From NCBI RefSeq assembly GCF_023487995.1, contig NZ_JAMFKN010000001.1, forward strand, positions 496,001 to 560,000: a stretch of DNA of 64,000 nucleotides, given 5' to 3'. The notes beneath the pieces were generated by a model that was given only the letters and a program-made list of their open reading frames with translations, did not search any database and was not told where the DNA came from. The position numbers were made by a program, and so were the translations under genes. The DNA comes from Thermohalobaculum sediminis. GTDB lineage: Bacteria; Pseudomonadota; Alphaproteobacteria; Rhodobacterales; Rhodobacteraceae. Position 1 is the stretch's first letter. Each line of letters starts with the position of its first letter. Below, piece by piece: positions 1-8,496 of this stretch.

Positions 1-33
1 CCCCGATGTCGCGCCGCGCAGCTCCCCGCGCGC

Positions 34-63
34 TTGTGAGCCGCCGCGGCCCGGTGCTATAGC
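34..63 (+). promoter_or_regulatory. Sigma70-type promoter of the phosphatase gene, predicted leaderless
   Basis: TTGTGA (34-39), an 18-nt spacer, then TATAGC (58-63). Only 8 nt separate the -10 hexamer from the ATG at 72, and no Shine-Dalgarno sequence is present. The expected transcription start therefore falls on or next to the start codon. Inferred by eye. Confidence 0.5.
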
Positions 64-71
64 GCCGCCCC

Positions 72-863
72 ATGCGTAAACCCGGACCCGCCCCCGATGC
101 CAGCCCCCCCTCGGCCGCCAACGCGCCCGAGCCCGGCCCCGCGACGGCGCCCGAGGCCGAGCCGGACTGCTGGTATCTCAAGCACCGCGCGCGGATCGAG
201 CGATGGCAGCGCCCGCTGGCGACGCCCTGGGACCGGCTGCGCGCCTGGACCAACATGCTGCTGGTCGACCACGGCATCCTGCGGCTGGTCTGGTCGAACA
301 CCTGGCGGGTCACGCCCGCGCTCTGGCGCTCGGCCCAGCCTGCGCCGCACAACCTGCGCCGCTTCCGCGCGGCGGGCGGGCGCACGGTGGTGACGCTGCG
401 CGGCGGCCTCACCTTCGGCTCGCTGCCCATCGAGCGCGAGGCCTGCGCCCGCCTCGGTCTCGATTTCCGCAGCTTCACCTTGCGCTCGCGCGGGCTGCCC
501 GGCCGCGATGAGCTGGCAGCCCTCGACCGCTTCTTCCACGACATCGAGCGCCCGGTGCTGCTGCACTGCAAGTCCGGCGCCGACCGGGCCGGGTTTGCCG
601 CGGCGCTGTGGCTGATGCTGGTCGAGGGCGCGCCGGTCGCGGTCGCGCGGCGCCAGCTCTCGCTGCGCTTCGGCCATGTCCGTCAGTCGAAGACCGGGGT
701 GCTCGACGCCTTCTTCGACGCCTATGCCCGCGAGGGCGAGGCGCGGGGCATGTCGCTGCGCGACTGGATCGTGACCGCCTATGACCCCGATTGCATCACC
801 CGCGCGTTCCACGCCCGCGGCTGGGCCAGCCTGCTGATCGACGACATCCTGAAGCGCGAGTGA
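72..863 (+). CDS. Protein tyrosine phosphatase-like protein (Cys-X5-Arg)
   Basis: A 263-residue protein with the cysteine-dependent phosphatase signature HCKSGADRAG: nucleophile Cys166 and phosphate-binding Arg172. This places it in the tyrosine/dual-specificity phosphatase superfamily. The first ~35 residues are Pro/Ala-rich and low complexity. There is no signal peptide or membrane segment, so it is probably cytosolic. The substrate cannot be told: phosphotyrosine, phospholipid or inositol phosphate are all possible in this family. The gene stands alone, and its start at 72 agrees with a -10 element 8 nt upstream. The general Asp of the P-loop phosphatases cannot be assigned with certainty. 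Confidence 0.8.
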   Translation: MRKPGPAPDASPPSAANAPEPGPATAPEAEPDCWYLKHRARIERWQRPLATPWDRLRAWTNMLLVDHGILRLVWSNTWRVTPALWRSAQPAPHNLRRFRAAGGRTVVTLRGGLTFGSLPIEREACARLGLDFRSFTLRSRGLPGRDELAALDRFFHDIERPVLLHCKSGADRAGFAAALWLMLVEGAPVAVARRQLSLRFGHVRQSKTGVLDAFFDAYAREGEARGMSLRDWIVTAYDPDCITRAFHARGWASLLIDDILKRE

Positions 864-870
864 CGCGCTC

Positions 871-889
871 CGATCACGCGGCGTGATCG
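871..889. promoter_or_regulatory. Perfect palindrome, candidate operator
   Basis: CGATCACGCGGCGTGATCG is a perfect inverted repeat: 9-bp arms around one central base. It lies 8 bp after the phosphatase stop codon and about 100 bp before the aminotransferase start. The one-base centre argues against a terminator hairpin and for a dimeric regulator site. The regulator is unknown. Confidence 0.35.
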
Positions 890-990
890 ACCGCATCAAG
901 ATTTGCGCCTTGCCTTGCGCCGGGCGCAGCCTAGCCTTGACGCACTCCGCCCGGCGACCTCGACCGGGCGGCCCCATCCATGAGGACCGC

Positions 991-2268
991 ATGACCCTCG
1001 CCGACACCCGCCTCGCCACCCGCACGCACGCGGCGACACCGCCCAGCCTGCGCCACGGGATCCATTTCCTTTCGATCCCCGGCCCCTCGGTGACGCCGCA
1101 GCGGGTGCTTGCGGCGATGGCTCGCGCGATGCCCAACATCTACGAGGGCGACCTCGTCGCGCGCTCCGAGGGGATCCTCGCCGAACTCCCCTCGATCGCG
1201 CGGACCAGCGGCATCCCCTTCATAGCGGTCGCCAACGGCCACGGGGCGTGGGAGATGGCGCTGACCAACACGCTCTCGCGCGGCGACAAGGTGCTGGTGC
1301 TGGAAAGCGGCCGCTTCGCCGTGGGCTGGGGTGAGATGGCCAAGGTTCTCGGCATCGAGGTCGAGATCCTCAACGCCCGCCCCCGCCGCGCCGTCGACCC
1401 CGCGGCCGTCGAAGCCCGCCTGCGCGCCGACCGGGCACACGAGATCAAGGCGGTGATGGTCGTGCAGATCGACACGGCCTCGTCGGTCTGGAACGACATC
1501 GCGGCGATCCGCAAGGCGATCGATGCGGCTGGCCACCCGGCGCTCTACATGGTCGACTGCATCGCGTCGCTGGGCTGCGTGCCCTACGAGATGGACGCCT
1601 GGGGCGTCGATGTCACCGTGGCGGGCAGCCAGAAGGGCCTGATGGTGCCGCCCGGCCTCGGCTTCTGCTGGGCGGGCCCGCGGGCGATGGAGGCGTGCCG
1701 CCGCGCCGATCTTCGCACCGGCTACTGGGACTGGCTCGCCCGCTCGACCGAGGGCATGCACTACCTGCGCTATTGCGGCACGCCGCCGGTGTCGCACCTC
1801 TTCGCGCTGCGCGAGGCGCTCGACATGATCGCCGAGGAAGGGCTCGAGAATGTCTGGGCCCGCCACACGGCCCTTGCCCGCGCCGTGCGGGCGGCGGTGG
1901 CGGTCTGGTCTACGCCGGGCGGGCTCGAGTTCAACGTCGAGGAGGCCGCCGAACGCTCCAACGCCGTCACCACGGTGCTGACCGGGGGCATCGACGCCGC
2001 GCGGCTCAGGACGGTCTGCGAGGAGCGCGCGGGACTGACCCTCGGCATCGGCCTCGGCACCTTCGAGGGCCGCGCCTTCCGGATCGGCCACATGGGGCAC
2101 CTGAACCCGCCGATGATCCTTGGCACGCTCGCCACCATCGAGGCGGCGCTGATCGGCATGGGTGCGCCGATCGGCGGCTCGGGCATCGCCGCGGCGGCCA
2201 TCTCGATTGCGGCCGATCTGGGGACGCAGGCGATCGGCACCGGGCAGGTCCACGGCTTCAACCCCTGA
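991..2268 (+). CDS. Class V aminotransferase (serine/alanine-glyoxylate type)
   Basis: A 425-residue fold-type I PLP enzyme. The pattern AGSQKGLMVPPGLGF, with the Schiff-base Lys directly after SQ, is typical of alanine-glyoxylate and serine-glyoxylate aminotransferases. An upstream IPGPSVTPQRVL segment and the HMGHLNPPMIL segment near the C-terminus also fit this family. It likely moves an amino group from serine, alanine or aspartate to glyoxylate, in one-carbon or glyoxylate metabolism. The donor cannot be decided from sequence; Paracoccus uses a relative with aspartate in the beta-hydroxyaspartate cycle. The ATG at 991 is preferred over an open frame reaching back to 883 because GAGGA lies 4 nt upstream and the family homology begins near here. 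Confidence 0.85.
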   Translation: MTLADTRLATRTHAATPPSLRHGIHFLSIPGPSVTPQRVLAAMARAMPNIYEGDLVARSEGILAELPSIARTSGIPFIAVANGHGAWEMALTNTLSRGDKVLVLESGRFAVGWGEMAKVLGIEVEILNARPRRAVDPAAVEARLRADRAHEIKAVMVVQIDTASSVWNDIAAIRKAIDAAGHPALYMVDCIASLGCVPYEMDAWGVDVTVAGSQKGLMVPPGLGFCWAGPRAMEACRRADLRTGYWDWLARSTEGMHYLRYCGTPPVSHLFALREALDMIAEEGLENVWARHTALARAVRAAVAVWSTPGGLEFNVEEAAERSNAVTTVLTGGIDAARLRTVCEERAGLTLGIGLGTFEGRAFRIGHMGHLNPPMILGTLATIEAALIGMGAPIGGSGIAAAAISIAADLGTQAIGTGQVHGFNP

Positions 2269-2394
2269 TCGCCCGGCCCCGCGCCCCGCACCGCGCAGGG
2301 TTGCGGCTTCCCGGCGAGGCCGCAACCACCTAGACTTGGCCCCCGGGGAGCGGGGCGTCCGGCCTCGCGGCGCAGCGACGGGAAGGATGACGGG

Positions 2395-2769
2395 ATGATC
2401 GCGTACACGATGGTCGGCACCAACGATCTCGACAGGGCCACCGCTTTCTACGACGCATTGCTTGCCGAGATCGGCGGCAAGCGCGCGATGGATCTGGACG
2501 GGGCCATCCTCTACGCCGGGGCCGAGGGCGCGCCGATCTTCTGCATCTGCACCCCCGCCGATGGAAACCCGGCGAGCGTCGGCAACGGCTCGATGATCGC
2601 CTTTGCCGCGAAGGACCCTGCCGAGGTAGACCGCCTCTACGCCCGGGCCATCGAGCTTGGCGCCACCGACGCGGGCAAGCCCGGCGCGCGCAGCCGCAGC
2701 GGCTTCGACTTCTACGCCGCCTATTTCCGCGATCCCGACGGGAACAAGTTCAACTTCATCAGCATGTGA
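2395..2769 (+). CDS. VOC-family (glyoxalase/bleomycin-resistance fold) protein
   Basis: A 124-residue protein that opens with MIAYTMVGTNDLDRATAFYDALL and ends with YFRDPDGNKFNFI, the two hallmark strands of the vicinal-oxygen-chelate fold. The family includes metal-dependent glyoxalases, dioxygenases and resistance proteins, so the specific reaction stays open. GGAAGGATGACGGG just before the ATG gives a ribosome binding site. It is a single-gene unit and faces arfB tail to tail, with only 21 bp between the two stop codons. Confidence 0.85.
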   Translation: MIAYTMVGTNDLDRATAFYDALLAEIGGKRAMDLDGAILYAGAEGAPIFCICTPADGNPASVGNGSMIAFAAKDPAEVDRLYARAIELGATDAGKPGARSRSGFDFYAAYFRDPDGNKFNFISM

Positions 2770-2790
2770 CCGCGGGGCTGGCGGCGACGC

Positions 2791-3225
2791 CTAGTCGTCG
2801 GCGTCCGGGCCCTGCCGCAGCGCCTTGACCTGGCCGCGCGCCTTCTTGGCCGCGACGCGCCGGCGCTGCGAGCCCTTGGTGGGCTTGGTCGGGATGCGCG
2901 GCTTGGGCGGGACGGCGGCGCGGGCGATCAGGTCGACCAGCCGGGCCAGCGCCTCCTCGCGGTTGCGCGCCTGGCTGCGGTGGGTGTCGGCGTGGATGAC
3001 CAGCGCCCCGTCCTCGGTCCAGCGCCGCCCGGCAAGGCGCCTGAGCCGCGCCTTGACCTCGGGCGCGAGGTTCGGCGAGCGCGCCGCCTCGAACCGCAGC
3101 ACGACCGCCGTCTCGACCTTGTTCACGTTCTGCCCGCCGGGGCCCGAGGCGCGCGCGAAGCTCTCGCTCAGTTCCCAGGGCTCGAGCGTGATCCGCTCGG
3201 TGACCCGAACCGGGCCGTCAGGCAC
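2791..3225 (-). CDS. arfB: Alternative ribosome-rescue factor ArfB (peptidyl-tRNA hydrolase)
   Basis: A 144-residue protein with the release-factor catalytic motif ASGPGGQNVNKVET (GGQ at residues 30-32), followed by a long basic C-terminal tail rich in Arg and Lys. This is the ArfB/YaeJ architecture. The tail sits in the empty mRNA channel of a stalled ribosome while GGQ hydrolyses the peptidyl-tRNA. The length matches the family (about 140 aa). Its start codon overlaps the last codons of yhhQ by 8 bp, so both genes are probably co-transcribed and translationally coupled. Confidence 0.93.
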   Translation of the reverse strand: MPDGPVRVTERITLEPWELSESFARASGPGGQNVNKVETAVVLRFEAARSPNLAPEVKARLRRLAGRRWTEDGALVIHADTHRSQARNREEALARLVDLIARAAVPPKPRIPTKPTKGSQRRRVAAKKARGQVKALRQGPDADD

Positions 3226-3838
3226 CGCGGGGCCGTCCCCTCACGCCCGGCCCGGCCAGCGCGATCGCCGCCCGGAACGGCACCAGCGCCAGCAGGGCAA
3301 GCGCCAGCTTCACCCCGAAATCGCCGACCGCGAGGCTGACCCACAGCGCCACCGGCGCGCCCATGCCCAGGAGCGGCACCGGCGCCAGCGCCCAGTCCTC
3401 GTTCGCGCCGAGGAAGCCGAAGGCGGGCGCGAAGGCCATCGAGAAGAACAGGGCGGTATCGAGCGCCGAGCCGAAGAAGCTCGACACCAGCGGCGCGCGC
3501 CACCACGAGCCCGCCCGCAGCCGGTCGAACACAGCCACATCCAGCAACTGCGCGCAGAGGAACGCCGTCCCCGAGGCCACCGCGATGCGCGGCGTCGCCA
3601 GCCACACCGACAGCGCCACCGCCAGCACGAAGCCCGCCAGCACCACTCGCCGCGCGCCCGCCGCACCCAGATAGCGGTTAGACAGGTCGGTCACCAGGAA
3701 GGCCATCGGGTAGGTAAAGGCGCCCCAGGTCAGCCAGTCGTTGAACGGATACTGCACCAGCACGTTCGAGGCGGTGACGATCACCATCATCGCCACCACG
3801 CCGGTCAGAATGCCCCTTGCCTGCGCGCCCATATCCAT
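3218..3838 (-). CDS. yhhQ: Queuosine precursor transporter, YhhQ family (DUF165)
   Basis: A 206-residue integral membrane protein with about six hydrophobic segments and the family pattern FTYPMAFLVTDLSNRYLG, the VUT/YhhQ signature. Known members take up queuosine precursors such as preQ0. The start at ATG 3838 (MDMGAQARG) was chosen because the upstream extension is Arg-rich low-complexity sequence unlike the family. A second ATG lies two codons further in. The gene is upstream of and overlaps arfB. No preQ1-type riboswitch could be recognised in the 260 bp before it. Confidence 0.88.
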   Translation of the reverse strand: MDMGAQARGILTGVVAMMVIVTASNVLVQYPFNDWLTWGAFTYPMAFLVTDLSNRYLGAAGARRVVLAGFVLAVALSVWLATPRIAVASGTAFLCAQLLDVAVFDRLRAGSWWRAPLVSSFFGSALDTALFFSMAFAPAFGFLGANEDWALAPVPLLGMGAPVALWVSLAVGDFGVKLALALLALVPFRAAIALAGPGVRGRPRGA

Positions 3839-3977
3839 CGCCTCCGCGTCGCCGGCGCTGGGAACGCGCCGGAAGGCCGGTTCTCTACGCCCCCTCGGCC
3901 CGCAAATGCAAGCGCCCCGTGTGGCGGCCCGCGTTGCCGCTGACTCGTCCCGGGGTCTCCCTGCCACCTTTGCCGGT

Positions 3978-3998
3978 GCCCCGGCCTTGAGCCGGGGC
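3978..3998. repeat. REP-like palindrome, copy A
   Basis: Perfect 8-bp arms (GCCCCGGC and GCCGGGGC) around the 5-nt loop CTTGA, flanked on the left by TG and on the right by CTCG. It belongs to a dispersed family with four further copies in this window (41287, 46630, 46727, 55118). It sits in the 260-bp gap between the yhhQ start and the end of the enolase-superfamily gene. The rest of that gap holds a second short hairpin near 4034-4047 and nothing else recognisable. Confidence 0.6.
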
Positions 3999-4098
3999 CT
4001 CGCCGCCATCCGCACCACGCCCCGCCCGCGAGGCCCCTACGCGGGGCGCGGGGACAGCGTCCACACCGCTCCGTCTCTCCCGGCCCAGCGGTCCGTTC

Positions 4099-5301
4099 TC
4101 AGACGCTCTCGCCCGCCATCAGGAGGTGCAGCTCATCTCCCTCATAGGGATGCGCCCGCGCGACTTCCTCGTCGAGCTCGATCCCCAGCCCCGGCCCCTG
4201 GGGTGGCAGGACGTGGCCGTCCTCCCAGCGGATCGGTTTCCTGAGCAGCTTCGCGTGGAAACCCTCCCACCGCTCGATCGATTCGAGGATCAGGAAGTTC
4301 GGGATGCACAGCGAGAGCTGAATGTTCGCCGCCCCCCCGACCGGCCCGCAATAGAGATGCGGCGCCAGTTGCACATATTTCGCCTCGGCCATCGCTGCGA
4401 TCTTCTTGCCCTCGAGAATGCCACCCACCCGGCCAAGCTGCGGCTGCAGGATCCGCGCGGCCCCGGTCTCGAGCACCCGCGCGAATTCCCACTTGGTCGA
4501 GAGCCGCTCGCCCGTCGCCACCGGGACGCTGGTGGAACGCTGCACCTCGGCCATCGCCTCGGGCATGTCGGGCGGCACCGGCTCCTCGAACCACAAGGGG
4601 TCATAGGGCTCGATCCGGCGCGCGAGGCGCTTCGCGCCCGAGACGGTGAACTGCCCATGCGTGCCGAACAGCAGGTCCGCGCGCGTCCCCACCGCCTCGC
4701 GCAGCACCCGGCAGAACCGCTCGGAGCGGTCCAGGTCCTCGAGGCTCGGCTCGTGCCCGTCGAACACCGTGTAGGGCCCGGCCGGGTCGAACTTGAGCGC
4801 GGTGAAGCCCAGCGACAGGTAATGCGCCGCCCGCTCGGCCGCGATGTCTGGGTCGTTGTAGGCGTTGGGCAGGTTGGGGTCGGGGTAGGTGTCGCCCTCG
4901 GCCGGGTAGATATAGGTGTAGCTGCGCAGCCGGTCGCGGCAGCGCCCGCCCAAGAGGTCGCAGATCGGCTTGTCCGCCGACTTGCCCACGATGTCCCAGC
5001 ACGCGACCTCGAGCCCCGACAGCACCCCGGTCAGCGTGGGGTCCGGCCGCAGGCTGTAGCCCGAGCCATATGTGAGCCGCCACAGATGCTCGATCCGGTG
5101 CGGATCGGCGCCCTCGAAATGGCGGGCGAACACGTCCTCGACCATCGCCTTCACGACCTTCGGCCCGAAGGCATGGGCATAGACCTCGCCGATGCCCGTG
5201 ACCCCGCAGGCGGTGGTGAGCTTGACGACGATGAAATACCGCCCGCCCTTGCGCGGCGGCGGGTTGCCGATGATGAAAACCTCGCAGTCGCTGAGTTTCA
5301 T
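4099..5301 (-). CDS. Mandelate racemase/muconate lactonizing enzyme-family protein (enolase superfamily)
   Basis: A 400-residue protein with the enolase-superfamily layout: an N-terminal capping domain, then a TIM barrel. Visible elements are the barrel Lys in ALKFDP (Lys170), FEEP (Glu239/240), ATGE (Glu265) and APH (His315). The overall pattern resembles sugar-acid dehydratases and cycloisomerases of marine Rhodobacterales. By eye, the first metal-ligand Asp is replaced by Gly213 (FGTHGQ), and the Asp of the usual His-Asp dyad by Gln288 (LQPQLGRVGG). The chemistry is therefore uncertain. The start at 5301 is preferred because GGGCGAC precedes it and upstream residues are low complexity. It is an isolated gene downstream of the rpsB-tsf terminator. 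Confidence 0.78.
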   Translation of the reverse strand: MKLSDCEVFIIGNPPPRKGGRYFIVVKLTTACGVTGIGEVYAHAFGPKVVKAMVEDVFARHFEGADPHRIEHLWRLTYGSGYSLRPDPTLTGVLSGLEVACWDIVGKSADKPICDLLGGRCRDRLRSYTYIYPAEGDTYPDPNLPNAYNDPDIAAERAAHYLSLGFTALKFDPAGPYTVFDGHEPSLEDLDRSERFCRVLREAVGTRADLLFGTHGQFTVSGAKRLARRIEPYDPLWFEEPVPPDMPEAMAEVQRSTSVPVATGERLSTKWEFARVLETGAARILQPQLGRVGGILEGKKIAAMAEAKYVQLAPHLYCGPVGGAANIQLSLCIPNFLILESIERWEGFHAKLLRKPIRWEDGHVLPPQGPGLGIELDEEVARAHPYEGDELHLLMAGESV

Positions 5302-5424
5302 GTCGCCCTGCCCTTCGCTCTCGCACGTTCGCGCATATGGGCTGAGAGTGACGGCGCGAGCCCCGATGCGCGCCGCGAAAAACGACAGGCCGGGTCGGAA
5401 ATCGGGCGCATGACGGACGCACCC

Positions 5425-5466
5425 GGAAAATGCGAAGGGCGCCGCAGCCCTGCGGCCGCGGCGCCC
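5425..5466 (-). terminator. Intrinsic terminator after rpsB-tsf
   Basis: Read on the minus strand: a perfect 9-bp stem (GGGCGCCGC / GCGGCGCCC, at 5458-5466 and 5437-5445) around a 12-nt loop, then TTCGCATTTTCC. It starts about 20 bp after the tsf stop codon. The T-tract is interrupted, so termination may be partial. Confidence 0.6.
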
Positions 5467-5487
5467 CAGCAATCGGTCGAGAGGGCC

Positions 5488-6381
5488 TCAGCCCTTCATG
5501 GTCTTGGCGACCTCGGCCGCGAAGTCTTCCTCTTCCTTCTCGATCCCCTCGCCCACGGCGAGGCGGACGAAGGCCTTGACCTTCGCGCCGGGCGCAGCCT
5601 CGGCCACTGCCTTCTCGACGGTGAGGTCCGGGTTGATGACGAAGCTCTGCTTCAGGAGGCAGACCTCCTGGTAGAACTTGTTCATCCGGCCCACGATCAT
5701 CTTCTCGATGACGTTGTCCGGCTTGCCCGACTCGCGGGCCTGCTCGGTCAGGACGGCCTTCTCGCGCTCGACCAGCGCGGGGTCGAGGTCGGCCACGTCG
5801 AGCGAGGCGGGCGAGGTCGCGGCGACATGCATCGCCACCTGCTTGCCCACGGCCGCGGCCTTGTCGGCATCGCCGCCCTCGATGGCGACCAGCACGCCGA
5901 TCTTGCCCATGCCCTCGGCGGTCGCGTTGTGCACATAGGCCGCCACCGTCGAGCCCTCGACCGACGCCATCCTGCGCAGCGACAGGTTCTCGCCGATGGT
6001 CGCGATCTTGTCGGTCACGATCTCGCCCACGGTCTTGCCGCCCATCGGGGCCGCGCGCAGCGCATCGACGTCGGCCACGCCCAGCGCGACAGTGGCGATC
6101 TCGCCAACCATCTGCTGGAAGTCGGCATTGCGGCCGACGAAGTCGGTCTCCGAGTTCACCTCGACCACGACGCCGCGGCCACCCTTGACGGCGACGGCGA
6201 CGAGGCCCTCGGCCGCGGTGCGCCCGGCCTTCTTGTCGGCCTTGGCGATGCCCTTGGCGCGCAGCCAGTCGACCGCGGCCTCCATGTCACCCCCGGTCTC
6301 GGTCAGCGCCTTCTTGGCATCCATCATGCCGGCGCCGGTCTTGTCGCGCAGCGCCTTCACCATGCTCGCGGTGATCGTCAT
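5488..6381 (-). CDS. tsf: Elongation factor Ts
   Basis: A 297-residue protein beginning [20 protein letters not shown], with the N-terminal UBA-like domain and the [13 protein letters not shown] and TDFVGRN motifs diagnostic of EF-Ts. It exchanges GDP for GTP on EF-Tu during translation elongation. The length is normal for the family. It lies 138 bp after rpsB on the same strand, the usual rpsB-tsf pair. GGAGACAGTGAG precedes the ATG. Unlike many bacteria, no pyrH-frr pair follows; a terminator and an unrelated enzyme gene come next. Confidence 0.97.
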   Translation of the reverse strand: MTITASMVKALRDKTGAGMMDAKKALTETGGDMEAAVDWLRAKGIAKADKKAGRTAAEGLVAVAVKGGRGVVVEVNSETDFVGRNADFQQMVGEIATVALGVADVDALRAAPMGGKTVGEIVTDKIATIGENLSLRRMASVEGSTVAAYVHNATAEGMGKIGVLVAIEGGDADKAAAVGKQVAMHVAATSPASLDVADLDPALVEREKAVLTEQARESGKPDNVIEKMIVGRMNKFYQEVCLLKQSFVINPDLTVEKAVAEAAPGAKVKAFVRLAVGEGIEKEEEDFAAEVAKTMKG

Positions 6382-6519
6382 CTCACTGTCTCCATTCTCG
6401 TTGCCGGCGCGGCCTCCGCGCCTCGCCGGGCGCGGCCGCGGCCGCGTCGCATATCGCAGCTTCGTGACGGCGCCGCGACGGCGCGCGTGGCGCCGCCGCC
6501 CTGCCCCGCCATCGGCGCG

Positions 6520-7299
6520 TCACTCGGCGGTCGCACCCTCGGCGGCCGCGGCGTCGAGGTCCTCGACCGGCAGGTCCTCGAGCTCGCCGAGGTCGAAGCC
6601 GGCAGCGTCGAGCTGGCTCGCCATGCCGTCGATCACCGCGCGCGCCGCGAGGTCGCAGTAGAGCGAGATCGCACGGCTCGCGTCGTCATTGCCGGGGATC
6701 GGGTAGGTTACGCCCTCGGGGTCGCAGTTCGAGTCGAGGATCGCGACCACCGGAATGCCAAGCTTCTTGGCCTCGAGGATCGCCAGCGCCTCCTTGTTCG
6801 TGTCGATCACGAACAGCATGTCCGGCAGCCCGCCCAGCTCTCGGATGCCGCCCAGCGAGGCGGTGAGCTTCGCGCGCTCGCGCTCGAGGTTCAGGCGCTC
6901 CTTCTTGGTGAAGCCCTGCGCGCCGCCGTCCAGCATCTCGTCGAGCGCCCGCAGCCGGTTGATCGAGTTCGACACGGTCTTCCAGTTGGTCAGCGTGCCG
7001 CCCAGCCAGCGGTGGTTCATGAAATACTGCGCCGAGCGCCGCGCGGCGTCGGCCAGCGGCTGCTGCGCCTGGCGCTTGGTGCCGACGAACAGGATCCGCC
7101 CGCCCTTCGACACGCAGTCGCGCATCGCCTTGAGCGCGGCATCGAGCATCGGCACGGTCTGGGTGAGGTCGAGGATGTGGATCCCGTTGCGGTCGCCATA
7201 GATGTAGGGCGCCATGCGGGGGTTCCAGCGATGCGTCTGGTGGCCGAAGTGGACACCCGCCTCGAGAAGCTGACGCAACGAAAAATCAGGCAGAGCCAT
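6520..7299 (-). CDS. rpsB: 30S ribosomal protein S2
   Basis: A 259-residue protein starting [20 protein letters not shown], with the S2 hallmarks [13 protein letters not shown] and FVGTKRQA. It has an acidic Ala/Glu C-terminal tail typical of alphaproteobacterial S2. It binds late in 30S assembly and is needed for S1 binding. The start at 7299 is set by GGAAAGGAAAAACGCAG upstream and by homology; the frame open back to 7494 is not coding. The predicted promoter lies about 110 nt upstream, leaving a leader that could hold autoregulatory structure. Confidence 0.97.
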   Translation of the reverse strand: MALPDFSLRQLLEAGVHFGHQTHRWNPRMAPYIYGDRNGIHILDLTQTVPMLDAALKAMRDCVSKGGRILFVGTKRQAQQPLADAARRSAQYFMNHRWLGGTLTNWKTVSNSINRLRALDEMLDGGAQGFTKKERLNLERERAKLTASLGGIRELGGLPDMLFVIDTNKEALAILEAKKLGIPVVAILDSNCDPEGVTYPIPGNDDASRAISLYCDLAARAVIDGMASQLDAAGFDLGELEDLPVEDLDAAAAEGATAE

Positions 7300-7416
7300 C
7301 TGCGTTTTTCCTTTCCGGTTTCGCCGCGGCAGGGGTGAGAGCGTGAGCCCAACCGGTGGACCTCCGGGGATGTCTCCCCCATCGGCCCGAACCCTGCCTG
7401 TGGATTTCGTGGCGCG

Positions 7417-7445
7417 CGTATAGCCGGGATCGCGAACCGGCGCAA
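7417..7445 (-). promoter_or_regulatory. Predicted rpsB-tsf promoter
   Basis: Minus strand: TTGCGC (7445-7440), exactly 17 nt, then TATACG (7422-7417), with the GC pair before TATA seen at several promoters here. The transcription start is expected near 7410, giving a leader of about 110 nt before rpsB. Confidence 0.6.
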
Positions 7446-7473
7446 GACCGGGCGGGTTCGGGAGCCGGCGGAC

Positions 7474-7502
7474 CTGACGGCAGCCCGGCGCCATGCTATG
7501 GC
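7474..7502 (+). promoter_or_regulatory. Predicted miaA promoter, leaderless
   Basis: CTGACG (7474-7479), 17 nt, TATGGC (7497-7502), then only AGCGCC before the miaA ATG at 7509. The initiation point should coincide with the start codon. No Shine-Dalgarno sequence is possible in that space. Confidence 0.55.
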
Positions 7503-7508
7503 AGCGCC

Positions 7509-8447
7509 ATGACCGCCGCCCCCGTCCTCGTCGCCGGGCCCACAGCCTCGGGCAAGTCCTCCCTCGCGCTCGCGCTGGCCGGGGCGCTGGGCGGCGTTGT
7601 GATCAACGCCGACAGCCAGCAGGTCTATGGCGGCTGGCGGATCCTGACCGCCCGCCCCTCGCAGCCCGAGGAGGCGCGCGCGCCGCACCGCCTCTACGGG
7701 CATGTGCCGCTGGGGGCGCCCTATTCGGTCGGCGAGTGGCTGCGCGATCTCGGCCCGGTGCTGGCCGAGGCGCGGGCGGCGGGGCTGCGACCGATCATCG
7801 TCGGCGGCACCGGGCTCTACTTCCGCGCGCTGACCGCAGGGCTCGCGGTGATCCCCCCGATTCCCGCGGCGGTGCGGGCGCGCGGCGAGGCGGCGCTCGA
7901 GCGCGACGGGCTTGGCGCCTTCGCCGCCGCGCTGGCGGCGCGCGATGCGGCCACCGCTGCGCGCATCGACCTCGCCAACCCCGCCCGCGTCCTGCGCGCG
8001 TGGGAGGTGCTGGAAGCCACCGGCCGGCCGCTCGCCGCGTGGCAGGACGACACGCCCGCGCCGCTCCTGCCGCTGGCCGGGACCGTTCCCCTCGCGCTCC
8101 TGCCGCCGCGCGAGGTGCTCGCGGCGCGCTGCGACGCGCGGCTCGACGCTATGCTGGCAGAAGGGGTGCTCGACGAGGTGCGCGCGGTGATGGCGCTTGG
8201 CCTCGCGCCGGACGCGCCGGGGATGAAGGCCGTGGGCGCGCCAGAGTTCATGGCGCATCTGCGCGGCGAGACCACGCTCGATACCGCGCTCGCTGCCGCG
8301 AAGCTCGCGACCCGGCGCTACGCCAAGCGCCAACTCACCTGGATCCGCGGCCAGATGGAAGGCTGGACCGTGCTGGAAACGCCCGAGCCCTATCGGGCGC
8401 TCGCGCGCGTCGCTGAAGCGGACGCGCAGGCCCGCGTCACCGGCTGA
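7509..8447 (+). CDS. miaA: tRNA dimethylallyltransferase
   Basis: A 312-residue enzyme starting [18 protein letters not shown], with the P-loop GPTASGKS at residues 10-17 and the DSQQVYGG motif. Further family motifs are [10 protein letters not shown] and the C-terminal [13 protein letters not shown]. It transfers a dimethylallyl group to A37 of tRNAs that read UNN codons. The length is normal. The ATG at 7509 is chosen because homology begins there and a promoter with 17-nt spacing ends 6 nt before it. It is divergent from rpsB and convergent with the Gly-rich gene, 49 bp away. A hairpin (8-bp arms at 8429-8436 and 8450-8457) spans the stop codon but lacks a T-tract. Confidence 0.95.
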   Translation: MTAAPVLVAGPTASGKSSLALALAGALGGVVINADSQQVYGGWRILTARPSQPEEARAPHRLYGHVPLGAPYSVGEWLRDLGPVLAEARAAGLRPIIVGGTGLYFRALTAGLAVIPPIPAAVRARGEAALERDGLGAFAAALAARDAATAARIDLANPARVLRAWEVLEATGRPLAAWQDDTPAPLLPLAGTVPLALLPPREVLAARCDARLDAMLAEGVLDEVRAVMALGLAPDAPGMKAVGAPEFMAHLRGETTLDTALAAAKLATRRYAKRQLTWIRGQMEGWTVLETPEPYRALARVAEADAQARVTG

Positions 8448-8496
8448 GGCGCGGGCCGGGGATCGTTCCGGCGGTGCGACCCGTCACCGGGCGCGA

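Noticed and set aside
3839-4098. Possible preQ1 riboswitch before yhhQ
   Set aside because: No pseudoknot-like C-rich/A-rich arrangement near the start was found; the visible hairpins are a REP-like repeat and a simple GC stem.
4126-7338. A plus-strand open frame of over 1000 codons antisense to the racemase-like, tsf and rpsB genes
   Set aside because: At this GC content, antisense frames stay open by codon bias. Its translation is Arg/His/Ala-rich low complexity, while the minus strand encodes clear homologs.
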